From Patiriisocius marinistellae (GTDB lineage Bacteria > Bacteroidota > Bacteroidia > Flavobacteriales > Flavobacteriaceae), in assembly GCF_009014635.1 (NCBI RefSeq), contig NZ_BKCF01000007.1:1-64000 (forward strand): a DNA stretch of 64,000 nucleotides. The letters are read 5' to 3'. Position numbers and translations under genes: made by a program. Under the pieces are notes generated by a model, which was not told where the DNA came from, searched no databases, and saw only the letters and a program-made list of their open reading frames with translations. Below are positions 26,628 to 35,364 of the stretch, in pieces (position 1 is the first letter of the stretch; each line of letters begins with the position of its first letter).

Positions 26628-27344
26628 ATGATTAAAAAAACAAATATTTTTTTGAAATTGGCTGTTGTAGCAGTTACAGTTTCAACACTATTAGCCTGTA
26701 ACAATCAAACTAAAGACGTCTCAAAAGAAGTTACTTTAGATAAAGTTGTTTTAAAAGAATCAACTTCAAAAGATTTAAGCATGCAAGTGCGAGACGGTAA
26801 AATCATCAAAGGTTATAAAGTGGGAGATGTTGCTACAGATTTTAAGTTGAAGGATGTTGATGGAGAAATGGTGTCGATGGCAGATTATAAAGATGCCAAA
26901 GGCTATATTGTTATATTTACGTGCAATACATGTCCATTTGCTGTAGCTAGTGAAGATCGAATTAATGCATTAGATAAAAAGTATAAAGTACTAGGTTATC
27001 CTGTAATCGCAGTGAATCCTAATGACCCAAAAGTACAACCAGATGATACTTATGAGTTAATGCAAGCAAAAGCGAAAGATAAAGGATTTACATTCCCGTA
27101 TTTATATGATGCCAACGATAAAGTATATGCAACATATGGAGCTACAAAAACGCCACATGTGTACTTGCTTAAAAAAGAAGATAATGGTAACGTTGTAAAG
27201 TATATAGGAGCAATTGATGATAATGTGCGTAATGCATCCTCTGTAAAAGAAACTTTTTTAGCAAATGCAGTTGATGAGTTGTTAGCTGGTAAAGATGTAA
27301 CTGTAAAAGAAACTAAAGCGATAGGTTGCTCAATTAAAGCTTAA
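26628..27344 (+). CDS. Thioredoxin-like (AhpC/TSA/redoxin) lipoprotein
   Basis: 238 aa. Lipobox LLAC (Cys24), then a redoxin-type thioredoxin fold (about residues 64-200) with VIFTCNTCPFAV (Cys99, Cys102) in the active-site position and ATKTPHVYLL as the cis-Pro segment. The CNTCPFA motif is typical of a subgroup of AhpC/TSA-like proteins thought to be thiol oxidoreductases. It directly follows the TlpA-like gene and ends in a strong terminator, so the two make one transcription unit. Confidence 0.88.
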   Translation: MIKKTNIFLKLAVVAVTVSTLLACNNQTKDVSKEVTLDKVVLKESTSKDLSMQVRDGKIIKGYKVGDVATDFKLKDVDGEMVSMADYKDAKGYIVIFTCNTCPFAVASEDRINALDKKYKVLGYPVIAVNPNDPKVQPDDTYELMQAKAKDKGFTFPYLYDANDKVYATYGATKTPHVYLLKKEDNGNVVKYIGAIDDNVRNASSVKETFLANAVDELLAGKDVTVKETKAIGCSIKA

Positions 27345-27364
27345 AAAAAAATTTAATTATTTTT

Positions 27365-27400
27365 AAACCGAACACTTATAATAAGTGTTCGGTTTTTTTA
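27365..27400 (+). terminator. Terminator after the redoxin gene
   Basis: Perfect inverted repeat AAACCGAACACTTAT / ATAAGTGTTCGGTTT followed by TTTT. Confidence 0.9.
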
Positions 27401-27453
27401 TGAAATTTTAATTCGATTGATTAATTTTACTTAAATTTTAAGAAACACATAAT

Positions 27454-27765
27454 ATGGCAGATTTAACACAACAACAATGGCGTGAGCAATTAGAAAAAGA
27501 TGATAATGCAATTATCCTAGACGTTCGCACGGAAGCCGAAGTAGAAGAAGGGTATATTCCTAATGCAAAACATCTAGATATTATGAATGCGGGTAGTTTT
27601 ATGGATGGTGCTAAAGAACTTGACCCTTCAAAAAATTATTATGTGTATTGTAAAGCAGGAGGGCGAAGTGCCCAAGCATGCATGATATTAAACTCAATAG
27701 GATATAATAATACATTCAATTTAATGGGAGGATTTTCTCAATGGAATGGAGAAACAACAATGTAA
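27454..27765 (+). CDS. Single-domain rhodanese
   Basis: 103 aa rhodanese-like sulfurtransferase domain without a signal peptide, so cytoplasmic. The active-site loop is VYCKAGGRSAQ with Cys66. Preceding ILDVRTEAEVEEGYIPNA is the usual CH2A-type motif. Its stop overlaps the start of a second rhodanese gene (TAATG), so a cytoplasmic and an envelope rhodanese are translated together. Confidence 0.92.
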   Translation: MADLTQQQWREQLEKDDNAIILDVRTEAEVEEGYIPNAKHLDIMNAGSFMDGAKELDPSKNYYVYCKAGGRSAQACMILNSIGYNNTFNLMGGFSQWNGETTM

Positions 27766-28199
27766 TGAAAAGTTTTTTAAAATTAATAATAGCACTTTTC
27801 CTTTGCGTAGGAATAATTTCTTGTAATAATAAAAATGCTTCTAAAAATGCAGATGGCAATACGGTACAGGGAGGTAAAATTGTAAAAGTGCTTGCTCCCC
27901 AGGCAATGCATGACGTTTTAAAAGATAACCCAAATGCTCAGTTAGTTGATGTTCGAACCACAGACGAATTCAAGGTGAGTCATTTAAAAGATGCACAAAA
28001 CATTTGTGTTACAGACAATGATTTTAAAGAAAAAGCTGAAAATTTAGATAGAAATAAACCCGTTTATGTGTATTGTAAAAGAGGTGGGCGTAGTGCTCGC
28101 GCAGCAAAAATTTTACAAGAGATGGGATTTAAGGAAATCTATGATCTAGATGGCGGAATTACTAAGTGGGAGGGAGAGGATTTTGACGTAGAACAATAG
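27765..28199 (+). CDS. Rhodanese-domain lipoprotein
   Basis: 144 aa from the ATG that overlaps the previous stop codon (TAATG); a longer frame from 27741 would cut into the neighbour and displace the signal peptide. Lipobox GIISC (Cys20), Asn/Lys-rich linker, then a rhodanese domain with VDVRTTDEF and active-site loop VYCKRGGRSAR (Cys104). It probably handles persulfide sulfur at the membrane, in parallel with the cytoplasmic rhodanese. Closed by a bidirectional terminator. Confidence 0.9.
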   Translation: MKSFLKLIIALFLCVGIISCNNKNASKNADGNTVQGGKIVKVLAPQAMHDVLKDNPNAQLVDVRTTDEFKVSHLKDAQNICVTDNDFKEKAENLDRNKPVYVYCKRGGRSARAAKILQEMGFKEIYDLDGGITKWEGEDFDVEQ

Positions 28200-28216
28200 T
28201 TTAATTTCCCCCCAAA

Positions 28217-28259
28217 AAAAGACCTTATAATATTAAATAAATATTATAAGGTCTTTTTG
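28217..28259. terminator. Bidirectional terminator between rhodanese and esterase genes
   Basis: A 19-base-pair perfect stem (28217-28235 with 28241-28259) with loop AAATA, A-rich and T-rich on opposite sides, between convergent genes. Confidence 0.92.
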
Positions 28260-28284
28260 TATATAGTATTGTGGGTAATTATAG

Positions 28285-29130
28285 CTAATTATTTGCATTA
28301 ACAAACATTTCTATAGTGTTTAAAGTTTCTTGACCTCCCCAGATAAATTGTAACATCATACCAAAATGCCCTTTTTTCTGTTTTATAAATTGTACATCTG
28401 GTTGAAATTCTTTTAATTTATTTACAAAATCATTATTTGTTTTTGCGATACTTTCAATAGTTTTAGTGCCTTGAAAAATCAAAAATGGAGGGTTTTCTTC
28501 GGAAATGAAATAGATGGGAGATGCGTCTTTCCATATTTCTGGATCATTAGTAAATGTACTTTGATAGTCATAAAAACCCCCTTTTTTAGGTGGGTTAATT
28601 GTATTAAGCCAAAACATATCTAAACCAGCCGCATCATTCAAAATAATTCCTGAAATACTTTTTTGATCAATACCATATTTAGGGTTTATTACAGAAAGTG
28701 CAGATAGATGCCCTCCCGCTGAGTGGCCATTCATAAATATCTTATTAGGATCACCGCCATATTGTACAATATTTTCTTTTGTCCATTGAATACAAGCAGC
28801 AATTTGTTGCGCTTGGTGGTCATAGGTTACATTTGGACTTAAGGTGTATTCTGGAACAACGAGAATGATATTTCTTTTAGCAATATCTTTTCCATAAAAG
28901 GCATAAGTGTCTTTGTCTCCACGATTCCAATTACCACCATGTGCAAAGATGATTACAGGCATTGCAGTCTCGGGTTTTTCTTTTAGAGTGAAGATGTTGA
29001 GTTTGGGGTTGCTGTCTTTAGTAAGTAATTCGGTAGGTAGATAATCTAAATTCTTAATACGTTTGACTGGTGAGCAGCTGGTAGTAAAAAGTATTAGAAT
29101 TAAGAGTAAAATACTGTGTAGTAACCTCAT
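28285..29130 (-). CDS. Alpha/beta-hydrolase (esterase/lipase) lipoprotein
   Basis: About 281 aa from MRLLHSILL; the frame also has an ATG at 29151 that would place extra residues before the signal peptide. Lipobox FTTSC near residue 20. The hydrolase fold shows the oxyanion-hole motif FAHGGNWNRGD and the nucleophile elbow NGHSAGGH with the catalytic serine; a candidate catalytic His lies in QKKGHFGM near the end. This is the HSL/carboxylesterase type. A likely envelope esterase of unknown substrate. One CTTCGGAAA copy lies at 28497-28505. Confidence 0.88.
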   Translation of the reverse strand: MRLLHSILLLILILFTTSCSPVKRIKNLDYLPTELLTKDSNPKLNIFTLKEKPETAMPVIIFAHGGNWNRGDKDTYAFYGKDIAKRNIILVVPEYTLSPNVTYDHQAQQIAACIQWTKENIVQYGGDPNKIFMNGHSAGGHLSALSVINPKYGIDQKSISGIILNDAAGLDMFWLNTINPPKKGGFYDYQSTFTNDPEIWKDASPIYFISEENPPFLIFQGTKTIESIAKTNNDFVNKLKEFQPDVQFIKQKKGHFGMMLQFIWGGQETLNTIEMFVNANN

Positions 29131-29214
29131 ATTCAAATTTGTTAAATACAATTAGTTGATATTTTGGTAATTGGAGATTCGGTGAGATAACTTAAAAATA
29201 TGTAATCTCTATGA

Positions 29215-29517
29215 TTATAAAAACGCCATCACTTTTATCTTAGGTGATATGTTTTGACTTTTATCACTAAGAGTAGATTCGGTCTTAATAATAAATTTTT
29301 TACCTATGTAATTACCGTTTTCAAAATTTTCATCCTGAAGTAATTCATTATGGTGTTCACTAAGTTGAATAGCTTTGCCTGTGTTTGAAGTGAAAAAGTA
29401 GTGTTCGCCTTCATGGCCGTCAAAAGTGATTTCAATATTATTTGGTATAACCTCTTTAGAATTATTGTTAAAAAATAACCCTAGTGACATTGTTGTTAAA
29501 AGCAGGAAGGTTTTCAT
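29215..29517 (-). CDS. Small secreted protein of unknown function
   Basis: 100 aa with a short hydrophobic N-terminus (MKTFLLLTTMSLGLFF) and a mostly beta-type remainder (EGEHYFFTSN, YIGKKFIIKTE). I do not recognise a family. It sits alone, 63 bases from the esterase gene start, and has ordinary base composition. Confidence 0.6.
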   Translation of the reverse strand: MKTFLLLTTMSLGLFFNNNSKEVIPNNIEITFDGHEGEHYFFTSNTGKAIQLSEHHNELLQDENFENGNYIGKKFIIKTESTLSDKSQNISPKIKVMAFL

Positions 29518-29623
29518 AATACTTCATTTAAGATGAAAGATGCAAATGCATCGTATTATAAAAATAAGGACTTTAAGAGTTTAGAAAATTAACTTTAGGA
29601 GGAGTTTGTGATTGATGGTTAAT

Positions 29624-29660
29624 AAAATGCCAAATATTAAATTTAATATTTGGCATTTAT
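29624..29660 (-). terminator. Terminator of the 89-aa gene
   Basis: AAATGCCAAATATTA / TAATATTTGGCATTT inverted repeat, 15 bases after the stop of the minus-strand gene. AT-rich. Confidence 0.65.
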
Positions 29661-29675
29661 TACTTTAAAAATTAT

Positions 29676-29945
29676 TTATGCTGTCAATCTTCCTTTGAGT
29701 CTTTTCTCAATTTTCTTCTTTTTTTCTGTTAGACGCTTCATAGTGTCCATTAATTGAGAATCTTTTGTTTTTTTGTAAATCTCATTGATTGCTAAAATAA
29801 GCCTTTTCGCTTCTCTCGATGCCGTAACACGGTCACTCATAGACATATGGCTCATTTTTTCTTCTTCAAATATTGCAGCTTCTTGTAGGATATCCATTGC
29901 TTCAGAATTTTGTTTGTTAACAATTTTTCCAATATAATTAAACAA
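29676..29945 (-). CDS. Conserved small helical protein
   Basis: 89 aa, all-helical in appearance, with charged repeats (EEEKMSHMSMSDRV, REAKRLILAINEIYKKT, KRLTEKKKKIEKRLKG). No signal peptide. It resembles short flavobacterial proteins of unknown role; no motif lets me assign a function. It has its own terminator and a TTTCCGAAG copy upstream (30013-30021). Confidence 0.65.
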   Translation of the reverse strand: MFNYIGKIVNKQNSEAMDILQEAAIFEEEKMSHMSMSDRVTASREAKRLILAINEIYKKTKDSQLMDTMKRLTEKKKKIEKRLKGRLTA

Positions 29946-30065
29946 ATGGCATTGAGCAAAATATTTAAGAATACTTTAGGGTTTAAGTGGTGCAAATTTT
30001 AATCGCAGCAAATTTCCGAAGTGAGAAAATATATTGATAAACAGGATTTGAAAACTTTGATTCTC

Positions 30066-30632
30066 CTATTCTATTTCTGAAATTTTAGTTTCATCATCAA
30101 TTATAGTTTCTGTAAAATCATCAATTGGTGGAGGAACTAGAGGGTCTAGCATCTCGATAGCTTTTTGTAATACTAATGAATTAGGGAAAGAAATGTACTC
30201 GTTATTATCAGTTCGCATATAAACGAAGAATGCGGTGATATCTTTTACAACACCCACCCATTCATAATCCTTATCCACTATACGTATACGATCACCAATA
30301 CGTACTGGATGATTGAAAAATAGTATAATGCTTGAAGTCAAATTTGACAATATGGACCATTGTGCAAAAAAACCCACGCCTAATACTGCAAGAATTGAGG
30401 AGATGAAAAAGATAAAGTCTTTAAGGCCTATCCCCCAAATAAATATAAGAACAATACAGGTTATTAAGAAAAACAGGATATAACTTAAATTGAGAATAAC
30501 TTTTTTGCGATTGGGGTCAATTGCTTTTTTCTTAACAAAACGTTTGATAACGCGCTTTGCAAGTTGACTTACAAAAAGTAATATTACTATGGCAATTAGG
30601 GTGCCTAAAAGTTGTTTTGGGTAGTTAATCAT
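30066..30632 (-). CDS. Small mechanosensitive ion channel (MscS family)
   Basis: 188 aa. Two or three transmembrane helices: residues about 7-25, 48-70 and a pore-lining segment SSILAVLGVGFFAQWSILSN rich in Gly and Ala. Then comes the MscS beta domain (HPVRIGDRIRI and WVGVVKDITAFFVYMRT). Shorter than E. coli MscS (286 aa) and lacking its C-terminal alpha/beta cage, like other minimal MscS proteins. It should release solutes on hypo-osmotic shock. It lies 50 bases downstream of the kinase gene start side on the same strand. Confidence 0.9.
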   Translation of the reverse strand: MINYPKQLLGTLIAIVILLFVSQLAKRVIKRFVKKKAIDPNRKKVILNLSYILFFLITCIVLIFIWGIGLKDFIFFISSILAVLGVGFFAQWSILSNLTSSIILFFNHPVRIGDRIRIVDKDYEWVGVVKDITAFFVYMRTDNNEYISFPNSLVLQKAIEMLDPLVPPPIDDFTETIIDDETKISEIE

Positions 30633-30682
30633 TTAAATATATGCTTATGACTGTAATAGGCAAATGTCATAAATACTTTTCA

Positions 30683-33025
30683 CTACGCCAAGCTATAAGA
30701 AACAGTTATTTTATCAAATAAATCTTCTTTGTTTACGGGCTTTGAAATGTATTCATTCATTCCTAATTCAAATACCCGTTGTCTTGTTTTCTCAGTAGCA
30801 TCTGCGGTAATCGCAATTATGGGGATGTTCAATTTATCTGCGCCTACTTCGCCATTTCTAATTTTCATTGTGGCTTCATATCCATCCATCAATGGCATTT
30901 GTAAATCCATTAAAACAATATCATAATTTATGAGTTTCAATGTATCAAGTGCTTCTTGGCCATTACTAACTACGTCAAACGAGATGTTTATATTGCTAGA
31001 AAGCATTTTCTTCATAACCATTTGATTTAGCTTATTATCTTCAACCACTAAAATATGAAAATTAAGATTTTTAAGTGCGTCTGTAGCATTTACTTTTTTA
31101 GGCTCTTCTAGTATTTTTAGAGGTATATCTAGACACACTTTAGTTCCATCATTTACTTTACTTTCAATTTTTAATTTCCCATTAAACAATGTTATTAAAT
31201 TTTGAACAATTGATAAACCTAGTCCAATACCGCCAAATTTTCTATCATGCTTTAGTCGCATTTGACTATAGCTATTAAAAACATTGCGTTTACTGTTTTC
31301 ATCCATTCCTATACCGGTGTCTAATAACTCAAACGAAAACATACAAATTTTGTCTGGTTTAATTAAACATTTTAGTTTTAGATTAATAAAACCCTCATGT
31401 GTAAACTTAACAGCATTGCTTAGTATGTTGTTAATTATTTGTCCAAAACGTTCAGCATCACCATATACAAGTTTAGGAGTGTTGTCGTCTATCAAAGCAG
31501 TGTAGTTAAGTCCTTTGTTTTTTGCTTCTAATTCCCAATTACTAGAAATTTGATTTAAAAGAACTAAGGGATTGAACTCAGAAGGTCTTAGGACAAGCTC
31601 ATTTTTTTCAATACGTTCAAAATCAATAATATCGTTAACATTACTTAATAAGCTAAAAGATGCGTTTTTAATGATGTTGAAAGATTCTCTTTGGTCAGAA
31701 TCAAAATTTTCTTTGAAAAGTTGGTCGTCAACAATTCCTAAAATAGCATTAATTGGAGTGCGTAGTTCATGGCTTAGGTTTGACATAAAATAAGATTTAA
31801 GCTCACTAACTTCTTCAGATTTTTGAAGTGCTAATTCTTGCGATTTTTCTTTTTCTAAACGCAATGTTCTAATCAAGTTAGTCATAGAGAGTGATAAAAA
31901 TATTACCTCAAATGCTGAACCAAATTTAGCGCTATTCAAAGTATAAAAATTATTAGGTAATAAGCTAAGGTTATTCATTACAAAACCTAATAGACCTATA
32001 ACAAGAAAGAAAATACCAATGGAGAAATATATGTCTACTTTAAAACGCTTATATCGTAGTGTGAATAACGATGCGAGTATTAATATTAAACTAAATAATC
32101 CATTAAGATTGCTTATAGGATAGGTAAGTGCAAGTGTGTTTTTATTGATAAAAATAGCAAGGAATAATACACCAATGATACCGTAAGCAACATTATAAAA
32201 TTTCTTAAACATTTTTAAATCTTGAGCGATATTTAAAAAGTGCTCACAATATTTTAATAAAAAGTAATTGGAAAATAGAGCAGTGATAAGCACTAATCTG
32301 CTATTAAAATACCCACCACCAGTAAACACATATTTATATAAAAAACCATCGAGTGCAGCTTGCATAAGTGCAATGGATAAAACATAAAAACCATAATAAA
32401 AGAAAGACCTTTCTTTTAGACTGGTATAAAAAAACAAATACATGAGGCCAGCAAAGACAAGGATACCATAAAATAAACCAAAGAAAAGTTGTTGTTTACT
32501 ATTTGACTCATAAAACTCTTCGCTTCTCTTTAAATTAAGAGGTACATTAACAGTTTCTCCATCACTTTTTATTTTGAGATAGAAATCTTGTGTATCGTTT
32601 TTAGGTATAGTTATTTTGAAAACGGTTTGACGTTGACTTTGAGATCTATCCTCAAATAATAATTGATCTCCACTATTAAAAACTTTTATCAAATCTTCAT
32701 CAATCTGGTATAGGTTAACGACATCTGTCACAGGTCTAGCTGTCTCTAAATAATAACTTTGTTTTTCTTTTGAGCTATTTTTAAGACTAAATTTTACCCA
32801 ATAAAAATCTGTTGTAAAACCTAGACTATGATTTTCATTTAAAATAGAATCGTATTTTAAATACTTATTTTCAATTACATCGTTTATTGAATAATCATTT
32901 TCTCCAGCATTTGTAAATTGAGCATATTCAAACAATTGACCTTTGTCAACTTCTGGATCAAATGGAAGATTTTGTGAAAAAAAATTCCAAGTACTTAAAA
33001 ATAAAAAGAAGTGTAAAACTTTCAA
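30683..33025 (-). CDS. 7TM-DISM hybrid sensor histidine kinase
   Basis: 780 aa. Signal peptide, an extracellular 7TMR-DISMED2 sensor domain (about 25-170), then seven transmembrane helices (about 180-385). HisKA follows with the phospho-acceptor His near residue 418 (SNLSHELRTPIN), then HATPase (GGIGLGLSIVQN). The C-terminal receiver domain (ILVVEDNKLNQ) carries the phospho-Asp near residue 706 (VLMDLQMPLMDG). No output regulator is adjacent, so phosphotransfer partners lie elsewhere. The extracellular domain suggests sensing of a carbohydrate or other small molecule, by family precedent only. Confidence 0.92.
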   Translation of the reverse strand: MKVLHFFLFLSTWNFFSQNLPFDPEVDKGQLFEYAQFTNAGENDYSINDVIENKYLKYDSILNENHSLGFTTDFYWVKFSLKNSSKEKQSYYLETARPVTDVVNLYQIDEDLIKVFNSGDQLLFEDRSQSQRQTVFKITIPKNDTQDFYLKIKSDGETVNVPLNLKRSEEFYESNSKQQLFFGLFYGILVFAGLMYLFFYTSLKERSFFYYGFYVLSIALMQAALDGFLYKYVFTGGGYFNSRLVLITALFSNYFLLKYCEHFLNIAQDLKMFKKFYNVAYGIIGVLFLAIFINKNTLALTYPISNLNGLFSLILILASLFTLRYKRFKVDIYFSIGIFFLVIGLLGFVMNNLSLLPNNFYTLNSAKFGSAFEVIFLSLSMTNLIRTLRLEKEKSQELALQKSEEVSELKSYFMSNLSHELRTPINAILGIVDDQLFKENFDSDQRESFNIIKNASFSLLSNVNDIIDFERIEKNELVLRPSEFNPLVLLNQISSNWELEAKNKGLNYTALIDDNTPKLVYGDAERFGQIINNILSNAVKFTHEGFINLKLKCLIKPDKICMFSFELLDTGIGMDENSKRNVFNSYSQMRLKHDRKFGGIGLGLSIVQNLITLFNGKLKIESKVNDGTKVCLDIPLKILEEPKKVNATDALKNLNFHILVVEDNKLNQMVMKKMLSSNINISFDVVSNGQEALDTLKLINYDIVLMDLQMPLMDGYEATMKIRNGEVGADKLNIPIIAITADATEKTRQRVFELGMNEYISKPVNKEDLFDKITVSYSLA

Positions 33026-33311
33026 TGCATAAATAGGTTGATGGAGCTAATATACAAGAAAAAGATAGTTGAGGTTAGATCATCTTGTTAAAAATGCAAA
33101 AAAACGATATTTTAACTTATTAGAGTAGGTTATATCCTACTTTTAAAGTGCAGCGTATTTACAAATTAATTAAGATTTCCGAAGCCATAAAAATAAAATA
33201 GTAATTTCTCTACTGTAAAATGTAATTAATACTTTTTTTCTAAAAATACGCCCCTTTTTATGCCCCCATTAAAATAAAACCCCGTAAACATTGGGTTTAC
33301 GAGGTTAAAAG

Positions 33312-33708
33312 TGGAGCCGGAGGGATTCGAACCCTCGTCCAAACGTGCACTATTACAGCTTTCTACATGTTTAGTTTTTATTTAAATTTTCGTGAGCTTG
33401 CCGGTCAAAAACTACCAACGCACCCCTTATTCTAAATTAAGTGTCTCAAGGATGTCTAGACACCACCCTCAATAGGTTTACTTTTACGAAGTCACTATAT
33501 CGATTGCCGTAAACCAAGGCTCTCGAGTGACTTCCTGCTTGTCTACCTTGTAGACCGAGGCGTAATCTTACTATGATTCAGATTATGCAGCTAGGGCGTA
33601 GTTATTCTCGCCGTTTAAAAAGTGTGAAAAATGAGATTTAAGAGCTGTTTCCCAGCGCTCTACATGCTTACTATACTAGTTGACTCGCTGTCAAAACCAG
33701 TCGGCCCC
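33312..33708 (-). ncRNA. ssrA: tmRNA
   Basis: Rescues stalled ribosomes. The 5' end GGGGCCG (from 33708 on the minus strand) pairs with CGGCTCC at the 3' end next to the discriminator A (33312). The T arm GAGGGTTCGAATCCCTC is visible. The tag frame, minus strand 33612 to 33583, reads GGC GAG AAT AAC TAC GCC CTA GCT GCA TAA, peptide GENNYALAA, the tag known from flavobacteria. CCA is not encoded. About 397 bases. Confidence 0.95.
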
Positions 33709-33728
33709 TTTTTTTAGTATTCAGTTTT

Positions 33729-33736
33729 CAAAAGTA
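33729..33736 (-). promoter_or_regulatory. Putative -7 element (TACTTTTG) of ssrA
   Basis: TAnnTTTG on the minus strand, 21 bases before the mature tmRNA 5' end, leaving a short precursor for RNase P to remove. Confidence 0.5.
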
Positions 33737-33812
33737 ATACTCAGTGTAAACTGGTAAATAGCTTTATCAATACTGAGATTATTTGAGCGTGTCTTTTTTT
33801 CGCCTATAGCTC

Positions 33813-33942
33813 AAAAAAGTCGGGCTATTCGCTTTATCTTTTATACCCTAAAGAGGTATAAAAGGATGCCGCTGCTATCCCTCACGCAGCCTTTGCGCGC
33901 ATACCTTCAAGTTGAAAAACCTTGTAGGATTCCCGCAATGGG
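33813..33942 (-). ncRNA. Candidate structured small RNA (6S-like?)
   Basis: About 130 bases without a coding frame, GC-richer than its surroundings. Minus-strand landmarks: GGGATAGCAGCGGCATCC, a perfect hairpin TTTTATACC/GGTATAAAA (33839-33847 with 33855-33863), then GCGAATAGCCCGAC and six T (33813-33818). The GGTAT arm of that hairpin can pair instead with ATACC at 33901-33905, giving two exclusive folds. A TATCTTTG -7 element lies directly upstream (33947-33954). From memory, similar blocks recur in flavobacterial genomes; the 6S assignment is a guess. Confidence 0.4.
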
Positions 33943-33946
33943 TTCG

Positions 33947-33954
33947 CAAAGATA
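33947..33954 (-). promoter_or_regulatory. Putative -7 element (TATCTTTG) of the small RNA
   Basis: TAnnTTTG on the minus strand immediately before the structured RNA candidate. It is divergent from the plus-strand element at 33967-33974. Confidence 0.4.
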
Positions 33955-33966
33955 CAAGTTTATAAG

Positions 33967-33974
33967 TATCTTTG
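33967..33974 (+). promoter_or_regulatory. Putative -7 element (TATCTTTG) of the dehydrogenase gene
   Basis: TAnnTTTG, 32 bases before the ATG at 34006; TTCG at 33943-33946 stands near the -33 position. Confidence 0.5.
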
Positions 33975-34005
33975 ATTCATAATAAAAACACAAAATCTAT
34001 ACCAA

Positions 34006-35211
34006 ATGCCAATCACTTTTGCTATCATTAAAGAGCGTAAAAATCCGCCAGACCGTCGTGTCGTATTCTCACCATTAAAACTGAAAGAAGCTGCAGCCCA
34101 ATTTCCTGAGGCCAAGTTTATTGTAGAGTCAAGCGATGTGCGTATTTTTAATGATGAACAATATAGAGACGCAGGATTTGAAGTAAAAGAGGATGTAAGT
34201 GAAGCAGATGTAATGCTTGGAGTCAAAGAAGTTCCTGTAGAAGCATTAATCCCTAATAAAAAATATTTTTATTTCAGTCATACCATTAAAAAGCAACCCT
34301 ATAATAGAAAATTATTGGTGGCAATGCTTGAGAAAAACATTGAGATGTACGACCACGAAACAATTGTTAAACAAAGTGGAGCACGTTTAATAGGTTTTGG
34401 AAGGTATGCAGGATTAGTTGGCGCTTACAATGGATTTAGAGCATTAGGAATAAGAGATGGACTTTTCAATCTCCCAAAAGTTGAAAACTTACCAGACCTT
34501 GATGCTGTTAAAGCCCAACTTGATAAGATTAAACTTCCAGCAATAAAAATTTTATTGACAGGAACAGGCAAAGTAGCAAAAGGAGCAAAAGAAATACTAG
34601 ACCATCTAAAAATTAAACAAATTAGTGACGCGCTGTATCTCACCGCAACATTTACAGAGCCTGTTTATTGCATAGCAGATGTTATGGAATACAATAAACG
34701 TAAAGATGGTAAAGTAGGTGATAAATTTGCATTTTATAAAGATCCCACTCCCTATGAAAGTAACTTTATGCCATATGCAGCACAAACAGATTATTTTATT
34801 GCTGGACATTTTTATGGTAATAATGCACCTTATTTATTTACTAGGGATAATGCAAAACAAGAAGATTTTAAAATTAACTTGATTGCAGATATTTCTTGTG
34901 ACATTGACGGGCCAGTGGCTGCAACCATAAAACCATCAACTATTGCAGATCCTTTTTACGGCTACGACCCACAAACAGAAAAAGAAGTGGCAATGGATGC
35001 TAAAGGGGCAATCACCATGATGGCAGTAGATAATTTACCTTGCGAATTGCCTAAAGATGCAAGCGAAGGTTTTGGAGAGATGTTTTTAGAAAATGTTATC
35101 CCTGCTTTTTTTAATAATGATGAACGTGGCATTTTAAAAAGAGCAAAAATGACTACAAAAGAAGGGACGCTAACTGAACGTTTTAATTATTTAAAAGACT
35201 ATATAGCGTAA
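34006..35211 (+). CDS. Saccharopine/alanine-dehydrogenase-type NAD(P)-dependent oxidoreductase
   Basis: 401 aa of the alanine dehydrogenase / saccharopine dehydrogenase (lysine-forming) superfamily. The N-terminal half has KERKNPPDRRVVFSP and the substrate-side FSHTIKKQ; the Rossmann half has ILLTGTGKVAKGAKEIL as the nucleotide-binding turn; later ADISCDIDGPVAATIK is typical of the saccharopine dehydrogenase branch. It would catalyse a reversible NAD-linked amino-acid dehydrogenation or deamination. I cannot tell alanine from saccharopine use by eye. Monocistronic, with divergent small RNA upstream. Confidence 0.75.
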   Translation: MPITFAIIKERKNPPDRRVVFSPLKLKEAAAQFPEAKFIVESSDVRIFNDEQYRDAGFEVKEDVSEADVMLGVKEVPVEALIPNKKYFYFSHTIKKQPYNRKLLVAMLEKNIEMYDHETIVKQSGARLIGFGRYAGLVGAYNGFRALGIRDGLFNLPKVENLPDLDAVKAQLDKIKLPAIKILLTGTGKVAKGAKEILDHLKIKQISDALYLTATFTEPVYCIADVMEYNKRKDGKVGDKFAFYKDPTPYESNFMPYAAQTDYFIAGHFYGNNAPYLFTRDNAKQEDFKINLIADISCDIDGPVAATIKPSTIADPFYGYDPQTEKEVAMDAKGAITMMAVDNLPCELPKDASEGFGEMFLENVIPAFFNNDERGILKRAKMTTKEGTLTERFNYLKDYIA

Positions 35212-35364
35212 TGATAATTAAGTCATAATGTATTTTATCGATGTTAATTGCGTAAAGACAGTCATTTTTGCCCTTCGTCGAATTTATTTGTTTTAAGGTA
35301 AGATTTTTTCTTACATTGCATAGTCATATCGATAAATCCCCACATTTATCTGTAAATACTACTT

